DNA of 42,218 bases, taken from assembly GCA_002683785.1 (NCBI GenBank), contig NYUB01000015.1, positions 11,107 through 53,324 of the forward strand, given 5' to 3'. The notes below the pieces were generated by a model. The model did not search any database, was not told the origin of the DNA, and worked only from the letters and a program-made list of their open reading frames with translations. Every line of letters starts with the position of its first letter. Within the stretch, counting starts at the first letter, position 1. Positions 25,078 through 33,898 of this stretch are shown piece by piece. The translations under genes were made by a program, and so were the position numbers. Source of the DNA: Deltaproteobacteria bacterium (GTDB lineage: Bacteria; SAR324; NAC60-12).

Positions 25078-25515
25078 ATGCAGAAATGTTTTTGGAGCCT
25101 TCTCTTTTTTGCAAGTTGGTGGCTTTCTCTTTTCAGCACGGTGTCGGCTGACAATATCCAAAAAGTTGATTCCAGCGAAGTACTGAAGATGCTTAAAAGA
25201 GGAGTAACGGTGATTGACATCCGACGTCAAGATGAATGGCTTGAAACCGGAGTGATCCAAGGTAGCCAATTGATGACCGCATTCGACCAAAACGGAGTGA
25301 TCACACAAGATTTTCCAAAACGCTTTAGTAACCTTGTTGAAAGAGATCAAGAAGTGGTGCTGATTTGCCATTCAGGAGGGAGAACCTACTACATTGCTCG
25401 GGCATTATCCAAGCAACTGGGTTATCAGAAGGTCTTTGATGCCTACCGTGGAATTACCCATTGGATCAAAAAAGGATACCCACTGGTGGAGGCTGATATC
25501 AATTCAGCACTCTGA
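25078..25515 (+). CDS. Periplasmic rhodanese-domain protein
   Basis: A single-domain rhodanese of 145 residues with a classical signal peptide (residues 1-24, hydrophobic core LLFFASWWLSLFS, cleavage after VSA). The mature part has VIDIRRQDEWLETGVIQGS and the active loop ICHSGGRTYY with catalytic Cys97. It could transfer sulfane sulfur or reduce thiols outside the cytoplasm. The frame is open back to a TTG at 25033. The ATG at 25078 gives a normal signal peptide, though GGAGG lies about 30 bases upstream and a longer start cannot be excluded. It converges on the NfnB-NfnA-like gene with a 58-base gap. Confidence 0.82.
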   Translation: MQKCFWSLLFFASWWLSLFSTVSADNIQKVDSSEVLKMLKRGVTVIDIRRQDEWLETGVIQGSQLMTAFDQNGVITQDFPKRFSNLVERDQEVVLICHSGGRTYYIARALSKQLGYQKVFDAYRGITHWIKKGYPLVEADINSAL

Positions 25516-25573
25516 AGAAAGCATTCCTGTTTCTGCAACCATCCCAAAATCCTGCTTAAATTTCAGAGGACTT

Positions 25574-28462
25574 TTAGAGTAGTCCTTTTGTTTCAAGACT
25601 TAACTGCTCCTGCAAACTGAATTGTTTGAAACGGGGAAGCAGTTTATCCCAATCGATGATGTGTGCATCAAACTCTGGACCGTCCACACAAGCGTGTTTA
25701 CGGATCAGTTTCTCTTCCTGCTGAATAGGCACCATGCAGGCACCACACATACCCGTAGCATCAATCATCACGGAGTTGAGGCTGGCAACTGTCTTGACGC
25801 CGAAAGGACGGGTCAGTTCACTGACTGCTCGCATCATTAGAGGAGGCCCGATCGCAACCACTTCTCCAACCCTTGGACCACTCCCAGCCTTGGCCTGCTT
25901 GAGCATTGATTGAAGGGGTTGTGTGACCAGTCCGTGAATGCCAAAACTTCCGTCATCACTGGTATAGATCACCTCAAGGTTTGGAAAGTCCGATTGCAGA
26001 CGATCGAGACGCTGTCCCGGTTGATGCCAGAAACACTGTTTCACGTTTCGGAATCCGGAAATCAATACCATCTGGTTGCCCAGTTCCAGATGTTCCTTAA
26101 GGATCGGAAGCACTGGAGGCAGTCCCACTCCACCTGCAGTAAACACAACACACTCCCCCTCTTGATAACGTTCGATCAGGCTTGGCCGTCCCAGAGGACC
26201 AGCAATTCCAGCAAAGGACTGCCCAGGTAATAGACTATTCATGAGCTTGGTGCTCGTACCCACGCCCTGAATGACAAGGTCGATGCTCCCTTGACGGACA
26301 TCCCAGTCAGCCAGGGTGAGTGGGATGAATTCTCCATCCGGATTCAAAAGGACTCGAACAAACTGTCCCGCGACTGCGGCTCGGGCGATCAGGGGTGCAT
26401 GAACACGGAACTCGACAATGCCCTCTGCCAACTCGGTCTTTTCCAGAATTTTCGAAGGTGATTGGGCTTGTTCTGTGTAGGCTTTTGCCTTTTCAACGCG
26501 CATCTGGACTTCATTTCGCTTATCAGCTACACCCGCGATGATTTTACGGGCAGCATTCTGCCCGTCCCCTGCAGCCTTAATCGCAGTAGAACCACCCCGC
26601 GCAGCATCACCTCCGCTGTAGACATTACGGACCGACGTCTTCTGCGATGCTTCATCGACCTCAATCGTGCCCCAGCGGGTCGTTTTCAGTTCCGGCTCCG
26701 CATCCTTGACGATCGGATTTGGGCTGTTGCCGAGGGCCATGATGGCCAAATGGACTGGTATGGTTTCTGTTTTCCCGGTGGCCACCGGCCTGCGCCTACC
26801 GGATGCGTCGGGCTCACCAAGTTCCATCACATCGAGAACCGCCTCACGAACAAAATGGCTTTTGGAACTGCCGATGAATTCCTTAGGGGTACGCAGATAT
26901 TTTACTTGGATACCCTCTTCCAGGGCATGCTCCAACTCCTCCCGGCGCACAGGCATTTCTTCCCGAGTACGTCGGTAGACGATGGTCACTTTTCCACCCA
27001 GACGGAGCGCCGTCCTGGCAGCATCCATTGCGGTATTGCCACCACCGATTACGATTACCTGCTTGCCCCGGGTTTCCGGAAGTGGTGTTTCATGATCCTC
27101 CTGATTGGCTTGCATCAAGTTGACGCGGGTCAGGAATTCATTGGCGGACATCACACCAAGCAGGTGTTCGCCATGAACATTGAGAAATCGCGGCAGCCCC
27201 GCACCGGTACCAACGAAAATCTTCCAAAACCCGGCTTCTTTCAATTGATCCAGGGTTGCCGTCTTACCTGCAATGAAATTCTTCACGAACTGTCCACCTC
27301 GTCCACGGATCTGTTCCACCACATTGTCAATGAGGCGGTTTGGCAGTCGGAACTCTGGAATCCCATAACGTAGGACTCCGCCGAGTTCATGAAAGGCTTC
27401 AAAGACCGTGACCGGATAACCAGCGTCGAGCAACAGAAAGGCATTGATCAGCCCGGCCGGACCGGAACCAATCACCGCCACCGGAGGTTTTTCTGCTTTG
27501 ATCCATGGATCCAGATGATTGCCGTTGGCATCAATGACCATCTCTTTTGCACGCAGTCCTTCGCTTTCAGGAAGGAACCATTCAATTTGTCCAATTTCAA
27601 TCGGTAGGATGCTAGTACAGACACCTTGGCATTGGATTTCCTGCGGGCAGACTCGGCCGGTGACATTCGGGAGCGGGTTAGCCGACTGCATCAGTTCAAA
27701 GGCTTCCTGGAAGCGCCCTTCACCAATCAGACGCAGCATTTCCGGAATGTGAATCTTGACAGGACAGCCTCCCTCGTTTTCTGGCTGTCCTTCCCGGATG
27801 AGTCCGATTTCGCAGGGCCGGTCGTCACACTGCTTGTCACGCAGCACCTCCAGCCATACCAGCAGTTCCACTTCCCGGAAACTGTAACCAAGTCCCATGT
27901 ATCCCAGATAGCCCTGGTTGACGAGATCGAAATCGGCGGATCGTTCTGCGGCCGGACGGATGTAGGGAGGAATGTAGTTTTCTCCGGGCCAGTTTTTCGA
28001 AAGCCCCTGGAACATCGGATAACGGTCCGAGAAATGAGCATCCAGGGCCCGAATCCATCGCCGTTTGAACTTGAGCGGGATGTCCCAGACGAAACGCAGC
28101 AGGATTTTGCTCATCTCGTTATCCCGAAGCAGCAGTTTCCAGAAGGTTTCCGTGAATTCCAAACTCAATTCCTCCTGTTTGAATTCCCAGGCCACCGCCT
28201 GCATCCCCTCCTCCATGAAGATCTGCTGAAAGGCTTCGGGATTGTTCAGCAGCCGCCTTTTGAGCAGGTCAAGCTGTCGGTGGAAGAGGTGGACTGATTC
28301 CGATTCTTCCAGTTCCTGTAGTTCGCATGCGGCGTTCTCCAGCAACCGTTCCCCCTCCCGTTGATGCTTGTCAGCCAAACGGTAACGCTGCAGATCATCA
28401 AGATCTGTCCCGGCTTCCTCTTGCATTTTGCTTCCAGCAAAGCTGTTGGCCTGATGTTCCAT
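25574..28462 (-). CDS. Single-chain NfnB-NfnA-like flavoprotein with N-terminal extension
   Basis: A 962-residue fusion. Residues 1 to about 180 are an unrecognised helical extension. Residues about 180-650 form a GltD/NfnB-like module: Fe-S ligands in CDDRPC, CPVKIHIPE and GRVCPQEIQCQGVC, FAD motif VAVIGSGPAGL, NAD(P) motif VIVIGGGNTAMDAA, and the closing YSGGDAARGGSTAIKA. Residues about 670-945 form an NfnA/SudB-like ferredoxin-NADP reductase module with AGQFVRVLL, AGGVGLPPVLPIL and the [2Fe-2S] ligands in GMCGACMVP and HACVDGPEFD. Two-subunit relatives are NfnAB and sulfide dehydrogenase. It follows the 2-oxoacid oxidoreductase gene closely, so it probably takes electrons from it. AGGAGG precedes the ATG at 28462; an ATG at 28516 would add 18 residues. 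Confidence 0.87.
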   Translation of the reverse strand: MEHQANSFAGSKMQEEAGTDLDDLQRYRLADKHQREGERLLENAACELQELEESESVHLFHRQLDLLKRRLLNNPEAFQQIFMEEGMQAVAWEFKQEELSLEFTETFWKLLLRDNEMSKILLRFVWDIPLKFKRRWIRALDAHFSDRYPMFQGLSKNWPGENYIPPYIRPAAERSADFDLVNQGYLGYMGLGYSFREVELLVWLEVLRDKQCDDRPCEIGLIREGQPENEGGCPVKIHIPEMLRLIGEGRFQEAFELMQSANPLPNVTGRVCPQEIQCQGVCTSILPIEIGQIEWFLPESEGLRAKEMVIDANGNHLDPWIKAEKPPVAVIGSGPAGLINAFLLLDAGYPVTVFEAFHELGGVLRYGIPEFRLPNRLIDNVVEQIRGRGGQFVKNFIAGKTATLDQLKEAGFWKIFVGTGAGLPRFLNVHGEHLLGVMSANEFLTRVNLMQANQEDHETPLPETRGKQVIVIGGGNTAMDAARTALRLGGKVTIVYRRTREEMPVRREELEHALEEGIQVKYLRTPKEFIGSSKSHFVREAVLDVMELGEPDASGRRRPVATGKTETIPVHLAIMALGNSPNPIVKDAEPELKTTRWGTIEVDEASQKTSVRNVYSGGDAARGGSTAIKAAGDGQNAARKIIAGVADKRNEVQMRVEKAKAYTEQAQSPSKILEKTELAEGIVEFRVHAPLIARAAVAGQFVRVLLNPDGEFIPLTLADWDVRQGSIDLVIQGVGTSTKLMNSLLPGQSFAGIAGPLGRPSLIERYQEGECVVFTAGGVGLPPVLPILKEHLELGNQMVLISGFRNVKQCFWHQPGQRLDRLQSDFPNLEVIYTSDDGSFGIHGLVTQPLQSMLKQAKAGSGPRVGEVVAIGPPLMMRAVSELTRPFGVKTVASLNSVMIDATGMCGACMVPIQQEEKLIRKHACVDGPEFDAHIIDWDKLLPRFKQFSLQEQLSLETKGLL

Positions 28463-28466
28463 GGGT

Positions 28467-28472
28467 CCTCCT
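28467..28472 (-). promoter_or_regulatory. Ribosome binding site for the NfnB-NfnA-like gene
   Basis: AGGAGG on the minus strand, 4 bases before the ATG at 28462. The upstream ATG at 28516 has no such site. Confidence 0.5.
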
Positions 28473-28519
28473 GATTCTTTATGGGCTATTCCGCTGTCCC
28501 GGGGTTCCTCCTTCATGGG

Positions 28520-31500
28520 TCATTGACGGGGCTGGAAACGGATAATTTCAGAATCACAATCCGCAACTGCTCTCTCGGTCTTGGCCAGCAGCTCAGGGGT
28601 GATTTCGAGGTCATCCAGCACCCCAGGAATCACACGAGCCACTTCCTTGGCAACGCCATCGACAAGAATGGTCGTAGTCTCAAATAACTCTCCTGCATCC
28701 TGGTAACATGATTTGCAGTTGCTGCAGAGGGGCATATCCTCCTCGGTGATACTGACCCAGGGGCCCGCCTTAGCAGACGCCGGAACTGTTTCCTGCAACG
28801 TCTCCGGCGTGGAAACCATGCTATTCATAAGACCATCTGCCATGCCGGAAGAAGAGGGCATGCGCGAAGACGCGGCCAGTTCCGACATTCCTTTGGCAAT
28901 CGTATCAAGATTCTTTTCATGACGGTTCATCAACCCCTGGTAGCGTTCCTTCCACTCCTGAAGCTCAACTCGGTGGGATTTTTCCATTTCCCGAACCGGT
29001 TGACCGCTGAGGAATCGCAGCATTTGCCAGTTACGCAGACGTTCTTCAGTCAGTCCGATGACCGCATCCGAGACCAGTAGACGGATCAGATGCTTGTCTT
29101 CGTCTACCGACCAGATGAAAGGTATTTGGTAACTCCGTTCTCCAGCTGACAACTGAAGGTATTCCACAACAGGAATCAGGTCTTCCTCTCCGGAAGTACT
29201 CTTAAAGTGTTTGCGGAATCGCCCTTCCGTGGCAGCAAAATCGGCTGGTGTGAGTGGAATTTCCTTCAGTGCGGTGTTGCCGTCCTGGTCTATGTATTCG
29301 ATGTTGATCCGGGTCCAGTCCTCGGTCGGATCAGGGTTGCCTTCCAGGGTAAATCGTTTCCCCAGACTTTCTCCGCCATCCGGGTCGTGTATAAAAACCG
29401 GATTCATGCGGCTTTCCACAGCTAGACGTGCCTGGCGACTGGCCGCTGCGTCAGCAATGCCGTGTTCGGCCTGGCATGGAGTATAGACGTCCATCAACGC
29501 AGGATGAGCCTCGGTGCCCAGCATCAGGTTGACGCAACGCAGAAAATGCCCCATCAACCCGGCCGATGTCTGCATCACCAGTACCCTCGGATGGAATGCG
29601 GCGATCAATCCGAGTTCCTTCCGTCTTTCCTGCTTGCCTGACTGAGCACGTCCAAATCGGCTGAGGTCTGAATCCTGAGCCATGTAGCTTGCCGTAGAAG
29701 CCTGTCCTCCGGTGTTGGAATAGGTTCCGGAATTGAGGACGACCACCTTAACCGGTGTACTGGTGGAAAGAAGACGTGAAAGTGCACCGAAACCGATGTC
29801 ATAGGTGGCTCCGTCACCGCCCAGATCAATCACGGCAGGCTGCAGGGCCAGTTCCTTTCCACTGAAATCAGACCAACTGAAATATTTGAAATATTCATCA
29901 TGGACTTTTTCGTCATAGCTGTCCTGCAATTCAAGCGCTGCGATACGTAGTGCTTTGATTTCCTCAGTATTGGTGGCACTCAGACCTTCGAAGATACCTT
30001 TGGCCAACGGAGCACTATCCTGGAAGAGGCTATTCACCCAGGGATCGGTGTAGGGATTGAAGGGAAAGGTCGATCCATAGACACTGCTGCAACCAGTCGC
30101 ATTGGCGAAAACCGAGGATGCCGGGCCGTGACCGGTCGGTCCGCTTTCAAACTGGTAAAGACGCCGATCGAGAACCGTCATCGTGCGTTTGATCCGTTCC
30201 AGCCTGGATCCCTGCTCCTTAACATTCTCCAGTTTCAAAATCTTATCACGCAGCTTTTCAGTGAGGCCTTCCAGTTGACGGGCATGTTCCAGGTAATGCT
30301 GGCGGCGCATCGCCCGATTGGCCGAGGTGATCAGTCTGATCGCAGTCACTTCTCCGCACCCCCGGCAGGCTCCGTGCCCCCCCGTCATAGCGTAATAGTT
30401 GTCTCTTTCGAGCATCAGCCGCTTGCTGTCGCCCCCGGGTTTGAGAGCATCCTTGATGAAACGTGCCGGGGAATCAGGAAGTTTGCTCAGAAAGCGAAAA
30501 TTGTGACGCATTTCCTGCAGTCGCTCACGTTCTTCAGGCTGTTTCACAAGGGCTCCGGGACCACAGACATCCACACATTCCATGCAGCCTGTACATTTCC
30601 AAGGATCGATGACGACTGAGTAAAGCGCACCACTACCTGGATTTTTCTGCTCCATGGCATCGTAAAAACTTCGAGTCCTAGCCAGAGGAAAGGCGTTCAA
30701 ACGGGCCAAAGCCTCGCGTAACTGGTTCCTTGCCTGAGGTTGAAGCCCTTCCAATTGGTCCAGGGCCCTCGCCGATGCTTCAGTAAATCCAATAATGGAT
30801 TCGGAGTTCCTGAACTCGTCCCGGATTCCCTGGGTCAATGGAAGCAGAAAACGATGCAGGTTTTCTCGCTGTCTCTCACTAAGCTTGATGGCTTCCAGGG
30901 AGGCATTTAGCGAGTCATGGATTTCATGCAATGAATTCGGAATCGCTGCATCGGGACAGATGAGGGTGCATTCCAGGCAGCCCGTACAGAGGTCAGGATC
31001 AAACTCCGGAACTGAAAGCCGAAAAAGCCCTTTGTCTTTCCAGGATGCACTTCCGGAAGGCATGAATAGCCCAATCCCCGGCAATACGGGTGATTCATCA
31101 ATGCTGCCGTCTTTGAATGGTTTGGCTACCGAAGCATTGAAGTAATCGGTATCCCCCAGACCCTGATAATCTGCGGAATGCCCATGGATTCCCATGTTCG
31201 CCGACACCTCGAGACCCGACGCCTTTGATTCTCCAGCAGGTGGTTTCCATTCTAAATAATTCTGCTTTAAGTAGTCGACTTCACGTGTGGATTCCATTCC
31301 CTCTTCAAGGACACGCATATTGCTTTCAACAACTTCAGGCCCCTTAGCCCCAAATTTTTTTTCCACTTGCTGTTGTATCTTGTCCAACAAGGCCTCTCGA
31401 CTTACACCTTGACGGATACGTACGTCATGGGCGCAAAGTGCACCGATGAAAACCACGCCCATCATCCGAATCTGCAGATCCGGAGAAGGGGCATGCCTGC

Positions 31501-33631
31501 GTGCGACTCCAAAGGCGTCAACGATCAGAAAATGGATTCTCCGTTCCAGAAGAGTTCTGCGGGCCTGATCCGGTAATTCTTCCCAAACCTCTTGAGGGCT
31601 CTGTCCGGATTGCATGATGTACGTCCCTCCTGGAACCAAACCGTTGAGTGGGTTGGTGTGTTCAAAAACCTTATGATCTGGCGAAATGACGATTTCCACT
31701 TCCTCAAGCTGGGCATTGGTGATTTTCACCGGTTCTGGACTGAGCGTGAGGTAGAAATTAGTCGGAGCCCCACTTTTTTCCGAACCATACTTGGGTGCCG
31801 ATTTAGAATGCAGGCCCAATACGGCTGCCAGGATATCGGTAAGCAGTTTTCCGCTGGCAATCGTTCCGTACCCTCCGACGGAATGGAACCTTACCCGCAG
31901 GGCCTCCTTCGGCAGCAGGTGAGGATTGTCACCGGTTTCCAGGGTCATCGAAACGGTCTCAGGATAAGCCTTTTTCAACTGCTCCTGAATGACGGACATT
32001 TCAGGAGATGCTCCGTCTGTGAAAAACCTCGAGCCAAGGTAAAAGAAGGGAACATTTCGGCCACTGATCATGTTCTCGAATGCTGCCACCAGATGCCTCG
32101 GTTGGAGATCATGCCCGCCGAGACCAAAAATTCCGGTGTTCACCAAAGGGAACTCGGCCAGTCCGGGAATCCCCGGATGACGTTTCGCTCTGTGATTCTC
32201 AACACCTCGGTAGAGGGCCTGATTGACAAGCTGGGTGAGGGCGGTCGTTCCGGAACGTTCCAGAACCGTCACCGCCTTTTTCCCTTGAAGCACGTGGACA
32301 ATGTCTGCTTCCGGGAAGGGATGAAATAATTTCACAGAAACCACCCCGACACGATGCCCCTGCCGGCGAAGGTAGGAAGCCACCGCTTCAGCATCATCCG
32401 TCACTGAACCCATTCCCAGCAACACCCATTCTGCATCATCTGTCCAGGCCGTTTGCACAGGGCGGTATTCCCGTCCCGTCAGAGCCGTGTATTCCTTCAT
32501 TGCCTGAACCACAAAACGTGGGACTTCACTGGCAAAGTGGGTGATGTGATCCGCAATGCCGGCCTGGAAATCCGGTTGATTCTGGACCCCCCCTGTGAGC
32601 CCCGGACTGTGGGGGTCAACCAGGGCCGGCACTCGCTGTCGGCTTCCTTTGCGATGAGCATGGATCCATTGACGTTTCCAGTTACCCTGAAGTTCCAGCG
32701 GTACCCATTGAAGGGTCGTTTCCAGGAGCGTTTCTTCAGAATCTTGCTCCAGCTGAAGTTCATTCTCCCCAAGAAAGATATTCAACTCTTTGAAAGCGAG
32801 TGCTTCGAATTCCAAGGAATGATGCTCCAGGAAATGTTTCAACTGCCAGAATCTACCTCGCGCACCAAACAGGATTTCCTGCGCTACTGAAGGACACTGG
32901 ATACGGTCTCTCGGATCTCCGAGGAAGTGTTTTAACATTTCCGGTTCCGGCAAACGGACTTCACTCTGCATATGGCTGGTTGAAAATCCATCCATGGCAT
33001 TCGCAGCAGGAATCAGCGCGAGGGTACTGCTGCGGTAAGCAATTGCAGCCAAATCCGCAGCTTCCTGGGGATTGCTTCCAAAAAGGATTGTATAGCCCGA
33101 AGGTAGCAGGGCATAGACATCGTCATGACCTGCCATTACGTTCAGGGAGTTTCGTGACACGACCCTCGCCGCGATCTGGAGCACAAAACCGCCAATTTTC
33201 TTCCCTGCCGTGACGAAATGGGATTCTAGCCCATAGAGAATTCCCTGGCTTGAAGAAGCATTGGAAATGTATTTCCCACCGGTTAGTGCCGCTCCCATGG
33301 CTCCGCTCTGGGCCGAATGCTCTCCTTCCGGTTCAAAGAAAAAAGGACGGCGTCCCCAGACATTGATTCCTCCGGAAGCCCGGTAAGCTTCAAAAATTTC
33401 TGAAATTTCCGTTGATGGAGTGATTGGGTAGCCGATCACTCCGTCACAGACCTGTTCCATCACATGAGCTACGGCACCATTGCCATGCATCACCGCTTCG
33501 ATACCGGGGAAGGGCACTTCTACTTCCAAATTCTGGTTCGCGGGCGCTTTGGGTTTTTTACTTGTGACGGATTTCTTTTTTGGACGATTGACAGTCCGCC
33601 GATCCGGTGCAGTGACTTCAGCTTCATTCAT
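28520..33631 (-). CDS. Giant 2-oxoacid:ferredoxin oxidoreductase (NifJ/POR-like)
   Basis: A 1703-residue single-chain, thiamine-dependent enzyme in NifJ domain order; NifJ is about 1200 residues. The alpha domain has GYPITPST (about 67-74), SSSQGI and ARVVSRNSLNV, matching the pyruvate-binding region. The gamma domain has GGYGTIASGK (about 580). Two 4Fe-4S motifs follow: CTGCLECTLICP (about 880) and CTGCMECVDVCG (about 1015). The TPP domain has ACRGCGE (about 1088), NATGCSS, GGDGATYDIGFG (about 1272) and YSNTGGQAS. Insertions lie between alpha subdomains and within the TPP domain. The extra C-terminus ends in a mono-cluster ferredoxin-like domain (CSNCKSC, about 1636, and a later Cys). Pyruvate is the likeliest substrate. 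The frame opens at a GTG at 33703, but the ATG at 33631 has GGAGG 8 bases upstream. Confidence 0.9.
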   Translation of the reverse strand: MNEAEVTAPDRRTVNRPKKKSVTSKKPKAPANQNLEVEVPFPGIEAVMHGNGAVAHVMEQVCDGVIGYPITPSTEISEIFEAYRASGGINVWGRRPFFFEPEGEHSAQSGAMGAALTGGKYISNASSSQGILYGLESHFVTAGKKIGGFVLQIAARVVSRNSLNVMAGHDDVYALLPSGYTILFGSNPQEAADLAAIAYRSSTLALIPAANAMDGFSTSHMQSEVRLPEPEMLKHFLGDPRDRIQCPSVAQEILFGARGRFWQLKHFLEHHSLEFEALAFKELNIFLGENELQLEQDSEETLLETTLQWVPLELQGNWKRQWIHAHRKGSRQRVPALVDPHSPGLTGGVQNQPDFQAGIADHITHFASEVPRFVVQAMKEYTALTGREYRPVQTAWTDDAEWVLLGMGSVTDDAEAVASYLRRQGHRVGVVSVKLFHPFPEADIVHVLQGKKAVTVLERSGTTALTQLVNQALYRGVENHRAKRHPGIPGLAEFPLVNTGIFGLGGHDLQPRHLVAAFENMISGRNVPFFYLGSRFFTDGASPEMSVIQEQLKKAYPETVSMTLETGDNPHLLPKEALRVRFHSVGGYGTIASGKLLTDILAAVLGLHSKSAPKYGSEKSGAPTNFYLTLSPEPVKITNAQLEEVEIVISPDHKVFEHTNPLNGLVPGGTYIMQSGQSPQEVWEELPDQARRTLLERRIHFLIVDAFGVARRHAPSPDLQIRMMGVVFIGALCAHDVRIRQGVSREALLDKIQQQVEKKFGAKGPEVVESNMRVLEEGMESTREVDYLKQNYLEWKPPAGESKASGLEVSANMGIHGHSADYQGLGDTDYFNASVAKPFKDGSIDESPVLPGIGLFMPSGSASWKDKGLFRLSVPEFDPDLCTGCLECTLICPDAAIPNSLHEIHDSLNASLEAIKLSERQRENLHRFLLPLTQGIRDEFRNSESIIGFTEASARALDQLEGLQPQARNQLREALARLNAFPLARTRSFYDAMEQKNPGSGALYSVVIDPWKCTGCMECVDVCGPGALVKQPEERERLQEMRHNFRFLSKLPDSPARFIKDALKPGGDSKRLMLERDNYYAMTGGHGACRGCGEVTAIRLITSANRAMRRQHYLEHARQLEGLTEKLRDKILKLENVKEQGSRLERIKRTMTVLDRRLYQFESGPTGHGPASSVFANATGCSSVYGSTFPFNPYTDPWVNSLFQDSAPLAKGIFEGLSATNTEEIKALRIAALELQDSYDEKVHDEYFKYFSWSDFSGKELALQPAVIDLGGDGATYDIGFGALSRLLSTSTPVKVVVLNSGTYSNTGGQASTASYMAQDSDLSRFGRAQSGKQERRKELGLIAAFHPRVLVMQTSAGLMGHFLRCVNLMLGTEAHPALMDVYTPCQAEHGIADAAASRQARLAVESRMNPVFIHDPDGGESLGKRFTLEGNPDPTEDWTRINIEYIDQDGNTALKEIPLTPADFAATEGRFRKHFKSTSGEEDLIPVVEYLQLSAGERSYQIPFIWSVDEDKHLIRLLVSDAVIGLTEERLRNWQMLRFLSGQPVREMEKSHRVELQEWKERYQGLMNRHEKNLDTIAKGMSELAASSRMPSSSGMADGLMNSMVSTPETLQETVPASAKAGPWVSITEEDMPLCSNCKSCYQDAGELFETTTILVDGVAKEVARVIPGVLDDLEITPELLAKTERAVADCDSEIIRFQPRQ

Positions 33632-33639
33632 GGAAAGGG

Positions 33640-33644
33640 CCTCC
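33640..33644 (-). promoter_or_regulatory. Ribosome binding site deciding the oxidoreductase start
   Basis: GGAGG on the minus strand, 8 bases before the ATG at 33629-33631. It supports a protein 24 residues shorter than the open frame. Confidence 0.65.
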
Positions 33645-33728
33645 AGTGCTTTGAGGAAGGTGTGGAGTCCTGTCGGAAGGAGAAACCTCCGTTTCGTCAG
33701 CACTCTTGACCTAACAAAAGGAAACTAG

Positions 33729-33753
33729 AACTGACGACAGGACGTTGTCAGTT
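33729..33753 (-). promoter_or_regulatory. Hairpin in the oxidoreductase leader
   Basis: AACTGACGAC and GTTGTCAGTT pair over 10 bases with one G-T pair around a 5-base loop. It lies about 100 bases upstream of the start codon. There is no T-run, so it is a regulatory or stabilising structure rather than a terminator. Confidence 0.4.
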
Positions 33754-33773
33754 TAACACGTCTCATTTTGGCC

Positions 33774-33796
33774 ACGTATACGACAATTTACGTATA
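33774..33796. repeat. Paired ACGTATA elements upstream of the oxidoreductase
   Basis: ACGTATA occurs at 33774-33780 and 33790-33796, 16 bases apart start to start. Tandem half-sites at such spacing fit a regulator binding across about one and a half helical turns. No regulator is identifiable and the match could be chance. Confidence 0.3.
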
Positions 33797-33837
33797 TTTC
33801 CCTAAGAAGAATCGAGGAGAAAAAGAGGGTGTACTTC

Positions 33838-33869
33838 CCAATAAAAACCAAGGTACTGGTTTTTATTGG
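33838..33869 (-). terminator. Terminator after the carboxylase gene
   Basis: A perfect 13-base inverted repeat, CCAATAAAAACCA and TGGTTTTTATTGG, around a 6-base loop. It begins 29 bases after the carboxylase stop. The AAAAACCA/TGGTTTTT core with its T-run is the shape of a bidirectional intrinsic terminator. It separates the carboxylase transcript from the oxidoreductase pair. Confidence 0.75.
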
Positions 33870-33898
33870 AAAGATATATAGTAGGATTGAACTTTGAT

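Noticed and set aside
26462-27373. 303-codon plus-strand frame opposite the NfnB-NfnA-like gene
   Set aside because: It covers conserved FAD and NAD(P) motifs on the other strand and has no family signature.
31592-32329. 245-codon plus-strand frame opposite the giant oxidoreductase
   Set aside because: It is antisense to conserved POR sequence; its composition looks like reverse-complement translation.
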